Source of the DNA: Clostridiales bacterium
GTDB lineage: Bacteria > Bacillota > Clostridia > Oscillospirales > Oscillospiraceae
Assembly: GCA_004556755.1 (NCBI GenBank)
Contig: SFFW01000003.1
Span: forward strand, 19,398-83,397
DNA: 64,000 nt
Direction: 5' to 3'
Shown here: piece after piece, positions 9,697-18,595 of the stretch
Layout of the letters: every line of letters starts with the position of its first letter
Position numbering within the stretch: position 1 is the stretch's first letter
Position numbers and translations under genes: made by a program
Notes under the pieces: model-generated
What the model was told of the DNA's origin: nothing
The model's input: only the letters and a program-made list of their open reading frames with translations
Database searches by the model: none

Positions 9697-11025
9697 ATGA
9701 TGAAGAATGTAACGGTTTTGGGAGCGGGGCTCTCCGGCAGCGAATGCGCATGGCAGCTTGCGAAAAGGGGCATAATGGTTCGCCTTGTGGAGATGAAGCC
9801 GAAGAAAATGACCCCGGCGCATACCTCTCCGTACTTTGCCGAGCTTGTCTGCTCCAATTCTCTCAGAAGCGACGAGCTTACAAACGCCGTCGGACTGCTT
9901 AAAGCCGAGATGCGCAAGATGGATTCTCTGATCCTCGAAAGCGCCGACCGCAACCGTGTCGCCGCAGGCGGAGCGCTTGCGGTCGACAGAGAGGGCTTTG
10001 CAAGCTACATAACCGAAAAGCTCACAAATCACCCGAATGTTGAGGTCGTCTCCGAGGAGGCGACCGACTTCCCGGAGGGCGAGCTTGTGGTCGCAACGGG
10101 TCCGCTCACCTCGGATGCGCTGGCAGAGCGCATAGCAAAGCTCTGCAATGCGGACGGACTGCACTTCTACGATGCCGTCGCACCCATCGTCACGCTTGAG
10201 AGCGTCGACATGGAGAGCGCATATTTTGCGTCACGCTACGACAAGGGTACGCCGGATTATGTAAACTGCCCGATGACCGAGGAAGAGTATACGGCGTTTT
10301 GGAAGGAGCTTTGCGCCGCCAAGGAAGCGCCGGTACACGGCTTTGACGACGCCGGAGTGTTCGAGGGCTGTATGCCCGTTGAGGTCATGGCACGCAGAGG
10401 AATTTCGACGCTTTGCTACGGTCCTTTAAAGCCCGTGGGACTCAAAGATCCGAGGACGGGGAAGGAAAGCTACGCCGTGGTGCAGCTTCGCCGTGACAAT
10501 GCGGACGGCACCATATACAACATGGTCGGTTTCCAGACCCATCTCACATGGGGCGAGCAAAAGCGTGTGTTTTCAATGATCCCGGCACTTAAAAACGCCG
10601 AGTTTGTGCGCTACGGCGTGATGCACCGCAATACCTATCTGAACAGCCCGAAGCTGCTCGACCGCTATTATCGTCTGAAAACCGAGCCTCGCATAAGCTT
10701 TGCGGGACAGATGACGGGCGTTGAGGGCTATGTGGAGTCTGCTGCGTCGGGTATGCTCGTCGGCATCGAGACCGCCGCAAGGCTTCTCGGCATGGAGGCG
10801 GTGGATTTCCCGCAGGAAACCGCCATCGGCGCACTCGGACTGTACATTTCCGGCGGCAGCGTGGGTGATTTCCAGCCCATGAATATCAATTTCGGGATCA
10901 TTTCGCCGCTCGGCTACAGAGTAAAGGGCAAACGCAACAAGAATGCGGAGATCTCGGCAAGGAGCCTTGCGCTCATTGACGAGCTGATGAAGAAGGAGAT
11001 TTTTAACTGTGAAGATAATTGTTGA
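9697..11025 (+). CDS. trmFO: folate-dependent tRNA U54 methyltransferase TrmFO
   Basis: A 442-residue flavoprotein that makes ribothymidine-54 in the T-loop of tRNA, using methylenetetrahydrofolate and FADH2. The FAD-binding motif TVLGAGLSGSECAW is at the N-terminus, followed by the family segment CSNSLRSDELTNAVGLLK and C-terminal GYVESAASGMLVGIETA. Two ATGs stand side by side (9697 and 9700); AAGGA upstream suits either. It follows topA with no gap and overlaps plsX by 17 bases. The topA-trmFO order is standard in Firmicutes. Confidence 0.95.
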   Translation: MMKNVTVLGAGLSGSECAWQLAKRGIMVRLVEMKPKKMTPAHTSPYFAELVCSNSLRSDELTNAVGLLKAEMRKMDSLILESADRNRVAAGGALAVDREGFASYITEKLTNHPNVEVVSEEATDFPEGELVVATGPLTSDALAERIAKLCNADGLHFYDAVAPIVTLESVDMESAYFASRYDKGTPDYVNCPMTEEEYTAFWKELCAAKEAPVHGFDDAGVFEGCMPVEVMARRGISTLCYGPLKPVGLKDPRTGKESYAVVQLRRDNADGTIYNMVGFQTHLTWGEQKRVFSMIPALKNAEFVRYGVMHRNTYLNSPKLLDRYYRLKTEPRISFAGQMTGVEGYVESAASGMLVGIETAARLLGMEAVDFPQETAIGALGLYISGGSVGDFQPMNINFGIISPLGYRVKGKRNKNAEISARSLALIDELMKKEIFNCEDNC

Positions 11026-12022
11026 CGCAATGGGCGGTGACAACGCTCCGCAGTCTGCGGTAAAGGGCACTCTGTACGCAAGACAGCGCCTCGGCGTAGA
11101 CATTGTACTTGTCGGACGCAAGGAGGATATAAGCTCCTGCCTTGAAGGATGCGACACCGACGGAATAAGCATAGTGGACGCACGGGAGGTCGTGACGATG
11201 CACGACGATCCCAGCACCGCCACACGCAAAAAGAAGGATTCGTCGATGACCGTTGCCCTGACGATGCTGAAAAACGGCGAAGGTGACGCAGTGGTTTCGG
11301 CGGGCAGCACCGGTGCACTGCTTACCGGAGCAACGCTTATCACGAAGCGCATAAAGGGCATACGCAGAGCAGCAATGGCTCCCGTTTTTCCGAGCATGGA
11401 AAGCGGATTCATGCTCATGGACTGCGGTGCAAACGCCGACTGTACGCCGGAGTATCTGCTCCAGTTTGCATATATGGGCAGCTTCTATGCCAAGCGCCTC
11501 ATGGGTATCTCAAATCCGAGGGTCGCACTTTTAAATAACGGTGCCGAGGAAACGAAGGGCGGTCAGCTCCAGCAGAGCGCATATAAGCTTTTAAAGGCTG
11601 CAAAGGACGAGGGACGCTTAAACTTTGTCGGCAACATCGAGGGCAGCACCATGTTCATGGGCGGCGCCGACGTTGTGGTGACCGACGGCTTTTCCGGCAA
11701 CATTGCGCTCAAGACCACCGAGGGTGCGGCAAAGCTGCTTTTTAAGGAACTCAAGGGCGTACTCAAAAAGAACCCGATAAACAAGTTCGCAGCGGCGATA
11801 CTTTATAAGGACATTAAGTCTATCGCAAAGAAGCTTGACCCCAACGAGGTCGGCGGAACTCCGATGCTGGGCATCAGCAGACCCGTTATCAAGGCGCACG
11901 GTTCGTCCAACGACGAGGCAATGTTCGCTGCAATCCGTCAGGCGAAGGCGTTTGCGGAGTCCGGCGTTATAGACGACGTTATGAGAAATATCGAATACAT
12001 GAAGATCGGTGAGGAAGCGTAA
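11009..12022 (+). CDS. plsX: phosphate acyltransferase PlsX
   Basis: A 337-residue enzyme converting acyl-ACP and phosphate to acyl-phosphate for phosphatidic acid synthesis by PlsY. The N-terminus KIIVDAMGGDNAP is typical, with VSAGSTGAL and FVGNIEGS later in the fold. The start is GTG 11009, inside the end of trmFO; AGGAG at 10994-10998 supports it. In most bacteria acpP follows plsX before rnc, but here rnc starts two bases after the plsX stop and no acyl carrier protein is present. Confidence 0.95.
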   Translation: MKIIVDAMGGDNAPQSAVKGTLYARQRLGVDIVLVGRKEDISSCLEGCDTDGISIVDAREVVTMHDDPSTATRKKKDSSMTVALTMLKNGEGDAVVSAGSTGALLTGATLITKRIKGIRRAAMAPVFPSMESGFMLMDCGANADCTPEYLLQFAYMGSFYAKRLMGISNPRVALLNNGAEETKGGQLQQSAYKLLKAAKDEGRLNFVGNIEGSTMFMGGADVVVTDGFSGNIALKTTEGAAKLLFKELKGVLKKNPINKFAAAILYKDIKSIAKKLDPNEVGGTPMLGISRPVIKAHGSSNDEAMFAAIRQAKAFAESGVIDDVMRNIEYMKIGEEA

Positions 12023-12024
12023 AA

Positions 12025-12699
12025 GTGTACGAGCTTGAAGAAAAAATCGGGTACAAATTCAAAAACCGGGAGCTGCTTATAAACGCTCTCACGCACTCCT
12101 CCTACGCAAACGAAAACAGGGGAGACGGCATATCGAGCAACGAGCGCCTTGAGTATCTGGGAGACGCCGTTTTGGAGCTTATAAGCGCAAGGTATATCTA
12201 TGACCTTAAGCCCGCAATGCCGGAGGGCAAGATGACCCGACTGCGCTCGGAGCTTGTGTGCGAGCAGAGCCTGCACAATGTTGCGTTGTACCTCGGACTC
12301 GGAAAGTATCTGCTCATGGGCAAGGGCGAGGACAAAAACGGGGGCAGACAGCGCCCGTCCATCCTTGCGGATGCGGTCGAGGCGGTGCTTGCCGCCGTGT
12401 ATCTTGACGGTGGTTTTGACGCTGCCGACGCCTTTATCAGGCGCAGCCTCCTCAACCCTGACAGCATAAGCGAGAGCCACAGCCGTGACTACAAGACCGA
12501 GCTTCAGGAGCTTGTACAGCAGAAGCCGGGCAGAGTCATAAGCTACGTTCCCGCCGGAGAATCGGGACCCGACCACGCCAAGCTCTTCCTGTTTAAGGTC
12601 TGCCTTGACGGTGAGACCGTGGGCGAGGGAAGCGGACGCACCAAAAAAGAAGCTGAGCAGGCGGCAGCCTGCGAAGCGCTGAAGAAGATGAATAAATGA
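12025..12699 (+). CDS. rnc: ribonuclease III
   Basis: A 224-residue double-strand-specific endoribonuclease for rRNA and mRNA processing. The RNase III domain has HSSYANENR and the signature NERLEYLGDAVLELI, plus the second metal site region ADAVEAVLAAVYLDGG. A dsRNA-binding domain begins at about residue 153 (DYKTELQELVQ). GTG 12025 is the start, with GAGGAAG at 12011-12017. The last codons overlap the next gene by four bases. Confidence 0.96.
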   Translation: MYELEEKIGYKFKNRELLINALTHSSYANENRGDGISSNERLEYLGDAVLELISARYIYDLKPAMPEGKMTRLRSELVCEQSLHNVALYLGLGKYLLMGKGEDKNGGRQRPSILADAVEAVLAAVYLDGGFDAADAFIRRSLLNPDSISESHSRDYKTELQELVQQKPGRVISYVPAGESGPDHAKLFLFKVCLDGETVGEGSGRTKKEAEQAAACEALKKMNK

Positions 12700-13706
12700 C
12701 AGCAAGAAACAGCATAATTCCCGTTTTTGTGCCGCATTTGGGATGCCCCAACGACTGTGTGTTTTGCAATCAGCGCCGTATTTCCGGGGAAAAGGAAGCG
12801 GCGACGGCGGAAACGGTGAAGAACGCCATAGAGAAAGCAGCCGCTCTGACCCCTTCGGGGACAAAGCGGCAATTGGCGTTTTATGGAGGCAGCTTTACTG
12901 CGATACCGAAATCCAGCCAAACTGAGCTTTTGCAGGCGGCGGCGCCATATCTTGAGGACGGGACCATAGACTCGATACGCCTTTCCACCCGACCGGACGC
13001 AATAGACGGCGAGGTACTCAAAAGGCTCAAGCACTACGGCGTAAGGACGATCGAACTCGGCGCTCAGTCAATGGACGACAGGGTGCTGGCACTCTCCGGC
13101 AGGGGACACAGCGCAAAGGACGTGGAGGACGCTTCACGACTCATCATGGCGAACGGTTTTGAGCTTATCCTGCAAATGATGACGGGACTTCCCAGAGACA
13201 GCGAGGAGACGGCGGTCGAGACCGCACGGCGCATGATAGCGCTGCACCCGAACGGGGTTCGGATATACCCGACGGTCATCGTGCGTGACACGGCGCTTTA
13301 CGATATGTGGCGCAGCGGCAGCTATACGGAGCATGACGTGGAGGCGGCGGTGAGCGTGTGCGCACGCCTTGTGCCGATGTTTGAGGAAGCAGGGATACCG
13401 ATAATCCGGCTCGGCCTGAATCCGACGGAGGAGCTGTCGGGGGGAGCCGCAGTCGGCGGAGCGTACCACCCGGCGCTCGGCGAGCTTGTGTATTCACGCA
13501 TTATGCTCAATTCCGCAAGAAAGCTGCTTTCCGAGGTTCACGGCGGCAGCGTAACGCTTGGGGTGAACGCAAGCGATGTTTCGAAAATGGTCGGGCAGCA
13601 CCGCTGCAACGTAGAAACGCTCAAGCGTGAGCATTCGCTCGATGCACTGAAAATCAAAAGCTGCGACACGGAAAAAGGCAAAATCGTTATACTCGCTATT
13701 GAATAA
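12696..13706 (+). CDS. Elp3-like radical SAM protein without acetyltransferase domain
   Basis: A 336-residue radical SAM enzyme. The cluster motif CPNDCVFC (Cx3Cx2C) at about residue 18 is followed by NQRRISG, and FYGGSFTAIP and IELGAQSMDD match the Elp3/oxygen-independent group. The GNAT domain of true Elp3 is absent, so this is the short relative that clostridia often carry between rnc and smc. Its substrate is not known to me; tRNA modification is a reasonable guess from the family. It overlaps rnc by four bases and is translationally coupled. Confidence 0.85.
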   Translation: MTARNSIIPVFVPHLGCPNDCVFCNQRRISGEKEAATAETVKNAIEKAAALTPSGTKRQLAFYGGSFTAIPKSSQTELLQAAAPYLEDGTIDSIRLSTRPDAIDGEVLKRLKHYGVRTIELGAQSMDDRVLALSGRGHSAKDVEDASRLIMANGFELILQMMTGLPRDSEETAVETARRMIALHPNGVRIYPTVIVRDTALYDMWRSGSYTEHDVEAAVSVCARLVPMFEEAGIPIIRLGLNPTEELSGGAAVGGAYHPALGELVYSRIMLNSARKLLSEVHGGSVTLGVNASDVSKMVGQHRCNVETLKREHSLDALKIKSCDTEKGKIVILAIE

Positions 13707-13727
13707 CGACAAGGTTTATTATATAGT
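13699..13727 (+). promoter_or_regulatory. possible promoter before smc
   Basis: TTGAAT (13699-13704), 17 bases, TATAGT (13722-13727), overlapped by a perfect TATAAT at 13727-13732 at poorer spacing. The stretch 13707-13764 is AT-rich and contains no gene. Confidence 0.4.
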
Positions 13728-13764
13728 ATAATTTACGCAATATTGATGTACAGAGGTAGAACGC

Positions 13765-16700
13765 TTGTATTTAAAGGCATTGGAGATCCAGGGCTTTAAA
13801 TCCTTCCCGGAAAAGACCCGGATCGTATTTGAGAAAGAAATAACCGCAATAGTCGGACCCAACGGCTCCGGCAAATCGAACATATCCGACGCCATTTTGT
13901 GGGTCATGGGCGAGCAGCGCTCAAAAACCCTGAGAGGCGGCAAGATGGAGGACGTCATTTTCAGCGGAACGGAAAAGCGAGGCGCTTTGGGCTTTGCGCA
14001 GGTGTCGCTGATAATTGACAACTCCGACCGCATATTTGACTTCGACTGCAACGAGCTTACACTTACGAGGCGCTATTACCGCAGCGGAGAGAGCGAGTAT
14101 TATATAAACAGGGAAGCCGTGAGGCTCAAGGATATAAACAACCTCCTGATGGACACCGGTCTCGGCAGAGACGGCTATTCCATAATCGGACAGGGCAGGA
14201 TAGCGGAGATCGTGTCCACCAAAAGCACCGACCGCAGAGAGATATTCGAGGAAGCGGCGGGCATTTCGAGATACCGCAGCCGCAAGGAGGAGTCCGAGCG
14301 CAAGCTTGAAAAGACGGAGGAGAACCTCCTCCGCATCAGCGATAAGATCGACGAGCTTGAGCTTCAGGTCGAGCCGCTTAAAAAGCAGTCGGAGACCGCA
14401 AAGAAGTACCTTGTCCTGCGTGACGAGCTGAGACTGAGAGAGATATCGCTCTGGATGGCGACGCTTGACAAGCTCCGTGCGCAGTCGGGCGAGATAAACG
14501 AGGCGTATAACGAGGCAAAGGCGAGGCTTGACAATGCCCACAGAAGCCTTGAGGCGCTGTATGCGTCGTCCGAGAATCTGAGCGGCAAGATGCGTGAAAA
14601 GGACATTGAGGTCGAAAACGCAAGAGCAAGGCTTTCGGCGGAGGAGGCGAAGGTCGCCGACGCAGACGCTGCTGCAGCAGCTCTGCGTGCCAATATCGAA
14701 AGCAGCAAAGCGGCGATCGCCCGCATGAAAAACGACATGGCGGAGGCAAGCGAGCGTGTGCTTGAGGTCAGCGGAAAGATCGACCTCAACAACAAGCGCA
14801 TAGCGGAAATTGATGCCGAATTGATGGAGCTTGCTGATAAAGCTAAATCGGCTTCAAACGTCATTGAAGGCTGCCGAATGAAGCTTGAATCGAGGGAGCG
14901 GGCATACCGTGAGCTTGAGGAAAAAACGTCGAGACTGAGCGTCGATACGAGGAGCCTTGACGCAAAGATCAATATGCTCTCGGAGATGGAAAAAGACTAC
15001 GAGGGCTTTTCCAAGGCGGTCAAGACCGTCATGCGTGAGAAAAAGCGCGGCAACCTCCGGGGCATACACGGACCCGTTGCAAACCTTCTGCGCACAGATG
15101 ACGAGTTTGCGCTCGCAATTGAGACGGCGCTCGGCGCCGCAATGCAGAACATTGCGGTCGATACGCAAAACGACGGTCGCAGCGCAATAGAGCTTTTAAA
15201 GCGCAGCGACTCCGGCAGGGCGACGTTCCTGCCGGTCGATACGATACGGGGCAGCGTGATGAAGGACGCTCCCGTGAACGATCCCGGTTTCGTCGGCGTA
15301 GCATACGATCTTGCGCACTTTGACGAGAAGTACGACGGCATATTTGCAAATCTGCTGGGCAGGACCGTGGTTGCGGAAACGCTTGCGGATGCCGTCCGCA
15401 TTTCCAAAAACAGCGGCAACCGTCTGCGCATCGTGTCGCTGGACGGTCAGCTCATAAACGCCGGCGGCTCTATGACCGGCGGCTCGGCGGCAAAGGGTAC
15501 GGGCATACTGTCGAGGGCAAACGAGCTTATAAAGCTCAGAAAGCTCCTTGAGCAAAGGTCCCGTGAGCTTGACGCCGCAAGGGACGAGCTTGCAAAATCT
15601 GCGTCCGCAATGAGCGCACTCAGGTACGAGCTTGAGATGGCAAACGACGATCTCAATTCCGTCAAAAACGAGATCGGTGCGCACAATGCCGAAAAGCGGG
15701 CGACAGAGTCTGCGATATCGCAGCTCAACGCACTCCTCGACGCACTCTCCGGCGACGGGGAGACACGCAAGGCGGCGCTTAACGCTGCCGATGCCGCAAA
15801 GTCCGAGACAGAGCGCAGGCTTTCCGAGTGCCTTGCCTCCCGCAGGACGCTCAGCGAAACGGCGGAGGCCGTCAGAGCGAGCATTGCGGAGATAAACGCA
15901 AAGAAGCTTGAGCTTGAGGGCAGACGCACAAAGGCGGATAAGGACGCACAGGACAAAAACCGTGAGCTTCTGGAGCTTGAGCGGGGCTGTGCAAGGCTTG
16001 AGCAGAAGAAGGTCGCAGCCGACATGGAGGAAAAGCAGATCCTCGACAAGCTGTGGGACAACTATGAGCTGTCGCACACGGCGGCGCAGAGCCTGCGTCA
16101 GCCCATCGAGAACCTCCAAAAGGAGAGCCGCAGCATAGCGGACCTCCGTCGGCAGATAAGCGCACTCGGCACTCCGAACATCGGAGCCATCGAGGAATAC
16201 GAACGGGTCAGCACACGCTATGACTTCCTTACGGGTCAGCGTGACGACGTTGAAAAGGCGAAAAAGGAGCTGCTCGGCGTCATAAACGACGTGACGGGCG
16301 AGATGAAAGAGGTCTTTACAAGAGAGTTTAAGCTCATAGACGAAAACTTCAGAGAGACCTTTCTTGAGCTGTTCGGCGGCGGCAAGGCGCAGCTCATTCT
16401 TGAGGACGAGAGCGATCCGCTTGCCTGTGGCATAGACATAAAGGTGCAGCCTCCGGGCAAGGCGGTGTCGAACATCAGCCTGCTGTCCGGCGGCGAGAAG
16501 GCGTTCGTCGCCATAGCGCTGTACTTTGCGATACTCAAGGTCAGACCGACCCCGTTCTGCGTTATGGACGAGATCGAGGCGGCGCTTGACGAGGCAAACG
16601 TCGTGCGCTTTGCGGAGTATCTGCGGCGTGTCTGCTCGAAAACGCAGTTCGTCGTGATAACCCACAGGCGTGGCACGATGGAGGAAGCGGACTATCTTTA

Positions 16701-16785
16701 CGGTGTGACGATGCAGGAAAAGGGCGTGTCCAAGGTCATAGAGCTTGACCTTGAGGCGGCGCAGAGATCCGTTGATGAAGGCTGA
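13765..16785 (+). CDS. smc: chromosome partition protein SMC (short-armed)
   Basis: A 1006-residue SMC ATPase that, with ScpAB, extrudes DNA loops and separates origins. Walker A (GPNGSGKS) is at about residue 31, the ABC signature LSGGEKAF at about 908, and Walker B (VMDEIEAALDE) at about 930. The hinge spans about 430-575 (GPVANLL through SMTGGSAAKG). Both coiled-coil arms are present, at about 168-425 and 590-795. Well-studied bacterial SMC proteins are near 1180 residues; here each arm is shorter by roughly 90-100 residues while heads and hinge look intact. The start is TTG 13765 (AGAGGT upstream), giving the usual MYLKALEIQGFKSF opening. Confidence 0.95.
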   Translation: MYLKALEIQGFKSFPEKTRIVFEKEITAIVGPNGSGKSNISDAILWVMGEQRSKTLRGGKMEDVIFSGTEKRGALGFAQVSLIIDNSDRIFDFDCNELTLTRRYYRSGESEYYINREAVRLKDINNLLMDTGLGRDGYSIIGQGRIAEIVSTKSTDRREIFEEAAGISRYRSRKEESERKLEKTEENLLRISDKIDELELQVEPLKKQSETAKKYLVLRDELRLREISLWMATLDKLRAQSGEINEAYNEAKARLDNAHRSLEALYASSENLSGKMREKDIEVENARARLSAEEAKVADADAAAAALRANIESSKAAIARMKNDMAEASERVLEVSGKIDLNNKRIAEIDAELMELADKAKSASNVIEGCRMKLESRERAYRELEEKTSRLSVDTRSLDAKINMLSEMEKDYEGFSKAVKTVMREKKRGNLRGIHGPVANLLRTDDEFALAIETALGAAMQNIAVDTQNDGRSAIELLKRSDSGRATFLPVDTIRGSVMKDAPVNDPGFVGVAYDLAHFDEKYDGIFANLLGRTVVAETLADAVRISKNSGNRLRIVSLDGQLINAGGSMTGGSAAKGTGILSRANELIKLRKLLEQRSRELDAARDELAKSASAMSALRYELEMANDDLNSVKNEIGAHNAEKRATESAISQLNALLDALSGDGETRKAALNAADAAKSETERRLSECLASRRTLSETAEAVRASIAEINAKKLELEGRRTKADKDAQDKNRELLELERGCARLEQKKVAADMEEKQILDKLWDNYELSHTAAQSLRQPIENLQKESRSIADLRRQISALGTPNIGAIEEYERVSTRYDFLTGQRDDVEKAKKELLGVINDVTGEMKEVFTREFKLIDENFRETFLELFGGGKAQLILEDESDPLACGIDIKVQPPGKAVSNISLLSGGEKAFVAIALYFAILKVRPTPFCVMDEIEAALDEANVVRFAEYLRRVCSKTQFVVITHRRGTMEEADYLYGVTMQEKGVSKVIELDLEAAQRSVDEG

Positions 16786-16795
16786 GGAGGCTTAT

Positions 16796-17704
16796 ATGGG
16801 TATATTCGACAAAATGTTTTCCGGACTTACTAAGAGCCGAAAGAATCTTGAGGACTTAGAGGAGCTCTTCCGTGACTTCGACCCCGACAGCGAGGACTTT
16901 TACGACGAGCTTGAGGAGCTTCTCGTGATGAGCGACATGGGCGCAGAGACGACGGCACAGCTTCTGTATGACTATAAGCGCATGATCTATCGTCAGCGCA
17001 TCATGAAGCCGAGACCCGCAAGGGAGGCGCTCGTTTACCTTCTGATGCAGATGCTCAGCGACAACGACCCCGAAATGAAGCTTACGACCAAGCCCTCGGT
17101 CATACTCATGGTCGGCGTAAACGGTGTCGGAAAGACGACGACGATCGGCAAGCTTGCCTCCCGCTATAAGGCGGAGGGCAAGAAGGTGCTGCTTTGCGCA
17201 GGGGACACCTTCAGAGCCGCCGCCGCAGAGCAGCTCGGCGTGTGGGCGGAGCGCTCCGGCTCCGATATCGTGCGCCACGAGGAGGGCAGCGACCCCGCAT
17301 CCGTGGTGTATGACGGAATATGCGCAGCCAAGGCGAGAGATGCGGACATCATCATCATCGACACCGCCGGAAGGCTGCACAACAAGGCAAACCTCATGAA
17401 CGAGCTTAACAAGATAAGCCGTGTGGTGCGCCGTGAGCTGCCGGATGCGGATATCGAGACGCTGATGGTGCTTGACGCAACGACGGGTCAGAACGGACTC
17501 ATACAGGCAAAGCAGTTCCTCGAGACCGCAGGCATCACAGGAATAGTGCTGACGAAGCTGGACGGCACCGCCAAGGGCGGCATAGTGTTTGCGATATCAA
17601 ACGAGCTGAAGCTTCCCGTGAAGTACGTCGGCATCGGCGAGGGGATAGACGACCTCATTCCCTTTGACGCAAAGAACTTTGTGGAGGCGCTGTTTAAGGA
17701 ATGA
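16796..17704 (+). CDS. ftsY: signal recognition particle receptor FtsY
   Basis: A 302-residue SRP GTPase that receives ribosome-SRP complexes at the membrane. ATG 16796 follows AGGAGG at 16784-16789; an in-frame ATG at 16745 inside smc lacks a ribosome site. There is almost no acidic A domain: the protein starts straight into the N domain and then the G domain, with GVNGVGKTTTIGKLA, DTFRAAAAEQL, DTAGRLHN and TKLDGTAKGG. It pairs functionally with the SRP RNA at 61.5-61.8 kb. Confidence 0.96.
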   Translation: MGIFDKMFSGLTKSRKNLEDLEELFRDFDPDSEDFYDELEELLVMSDMGAETTAQLLYDYKRMIYRQRIMKPRPAREALVYLLMQMLSDNDPEMKLTTKPSVILMVGVNGVGKTTTIGKLASRYKAEGKKVLLCAGDTFRAAAAEQLGVWAERSGSDIVRHEEGSDPASVVYDGICAAKARDADIIIIDTAGRLHNKANLMNELNKISRVVRRELPDADIETLMVLDATTGQNGLIQAKQFLETAGITGIVLTKLDGTAKGGIVFAISNELKLPVKYVGIGEGIDDLIPFDAKNFVEALFKE

Positions 17705-18303
17705 AGCTGATTTTAGCGAGCAACAACAAAAACAAGCTGCGTGAGCTGCGTGAGCTTATGTCCGACACGGGCATCGAAATTTTAAGTCAGAGCGAAGCGG
17801 GCTGCAACTTCGAGGTCGAGGAAAACGGAACGACCTTTGCCGAGAACGCATACCTCAAGGCTGAGGCGGTGTATAAGGCGACGGGGCTTGCGTCCCTTGC
17901 CGACGACTCCGGGCTTGCGGTCGATGCGCTCGACGGCGCACCCGGAATATATTCCGCACGCTTTGCGCCAGGCGGACACTCCGCCACCGACTATGAGCGC
18001 AACGTTTATTTGCTTTCCGTGATGGAAAACGTGGAACACAGGGACGCAAAATTCGTCTGTAGTATATGCTGCATCATGCCCGGCGGAGACATCATACGCA
18101 CCGAGGAATACTGCTACGGCGATATAATCCGTGAGCAGAGAGGCTCCGGCGGCTTCGGATACAACACAGTGTTCCGCCCCAAGGGCTATGACATCACCAT
18201 GGCGGAAATGAGCGACGAGGAACGCTACTCAATATCGCACCGGGGCAAGGCGCTTCGGGAGTTTAAGAAGAAACTGAGGGAATACAATGACACTAAGCAG
18301 TAA
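17701..18303 (+). CDS. rdgB: XTP/dITP pyrophosphatase, RdgB/HAM1 family
   Basis: A 200-residue nucleoside triphosphate pyrophosphatase that removes dITP, XTP and similar damaged nucleotides. The opening LILASNNKNKLRELREL, the central SLADDSGLAVDALDGAPGI and the C-terminal SHRGKALREF are family hallmarks. It overlaps ftsY by four bases (ATGA) and yhbY by 17. Confidence 0.95.
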   Translation: MKLILASNNKNKLRELRELMSDTGIEILSQSEAGCNFEVEENGTTFAENAYLKAEAVYKATGLASLADDSGLAVDALDGAPGIYSARFAPGGHSATDYERNVYLLSVMENVEHRDAKFVCSICCIMPGGDIIRTEEYCYGDIIREQRGSGGFGYNTVFRPKGYDITMAEMSDEERYSISHRGKALREFKKKLREYNDTKQ

Positions 18304-18595
18304 GCAAAGAGCGCAGCTTCGGGGCATCGCCATGACCGAGGACACGATAATCCAGATAGGCAAGGCGGGTATCACCGAAAACACGGTGACGGAGGTAAAC
18401 AATGCGCTGGCGGCCCGTGAGCTTATAAAGGGCAGAGTGCTTGAAAATTCGCTGCTCACGGCGGCGGAGGCAGCAAACGCACTGGCAGAGGCCTGCGGCG
18501 CCGAGACCGTGCAGGTCATAGGCAGCAAATTCGTGCTGTTTAAAAGAAACATAAAAGAGCCGAAAATAGAATTGGTGAAGAGCAGGAAGAAATGA
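18287..18595 (+). CDS. yhbY: YhbY-family RNA-binding (CRM domain) protein
   Basis: A 102-residue single CRM-domain protein associated with large-subunit ribosome assembly. It shows SSKQRAQLRGIA, IIQIGKAGITENTVTEV and a C-terminal VLFKRN, the usual pattern. The nearby rsfS also acts on ribosomes, and yhbY-nadD-yqeK-rsfS is a familiar Firmicutes order. GAGGG lies upstream of the ATG; the stop overlaps the nadD start. Confidence 0.9.
   Translation: MTLSSKQRAQLRGIAMTEDTIIQIGKAGITENTVTEVNNALAARELIKGRVLENSLLTAAEAANALAEACGAETVQVIGSKFVLFKRNIKEPKIELVKSRKK

Noticed and set aside
8326..10164. 612-codon minus-strand frame opposite topA and trmFO
   Set aside because: It spans two well-supported genes and reads as a shadow frame.
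15196..16665. 489-codon minus-strand frame opposite smc
   Set aside because: Antisense shadow of coiled-coil coding sequence.
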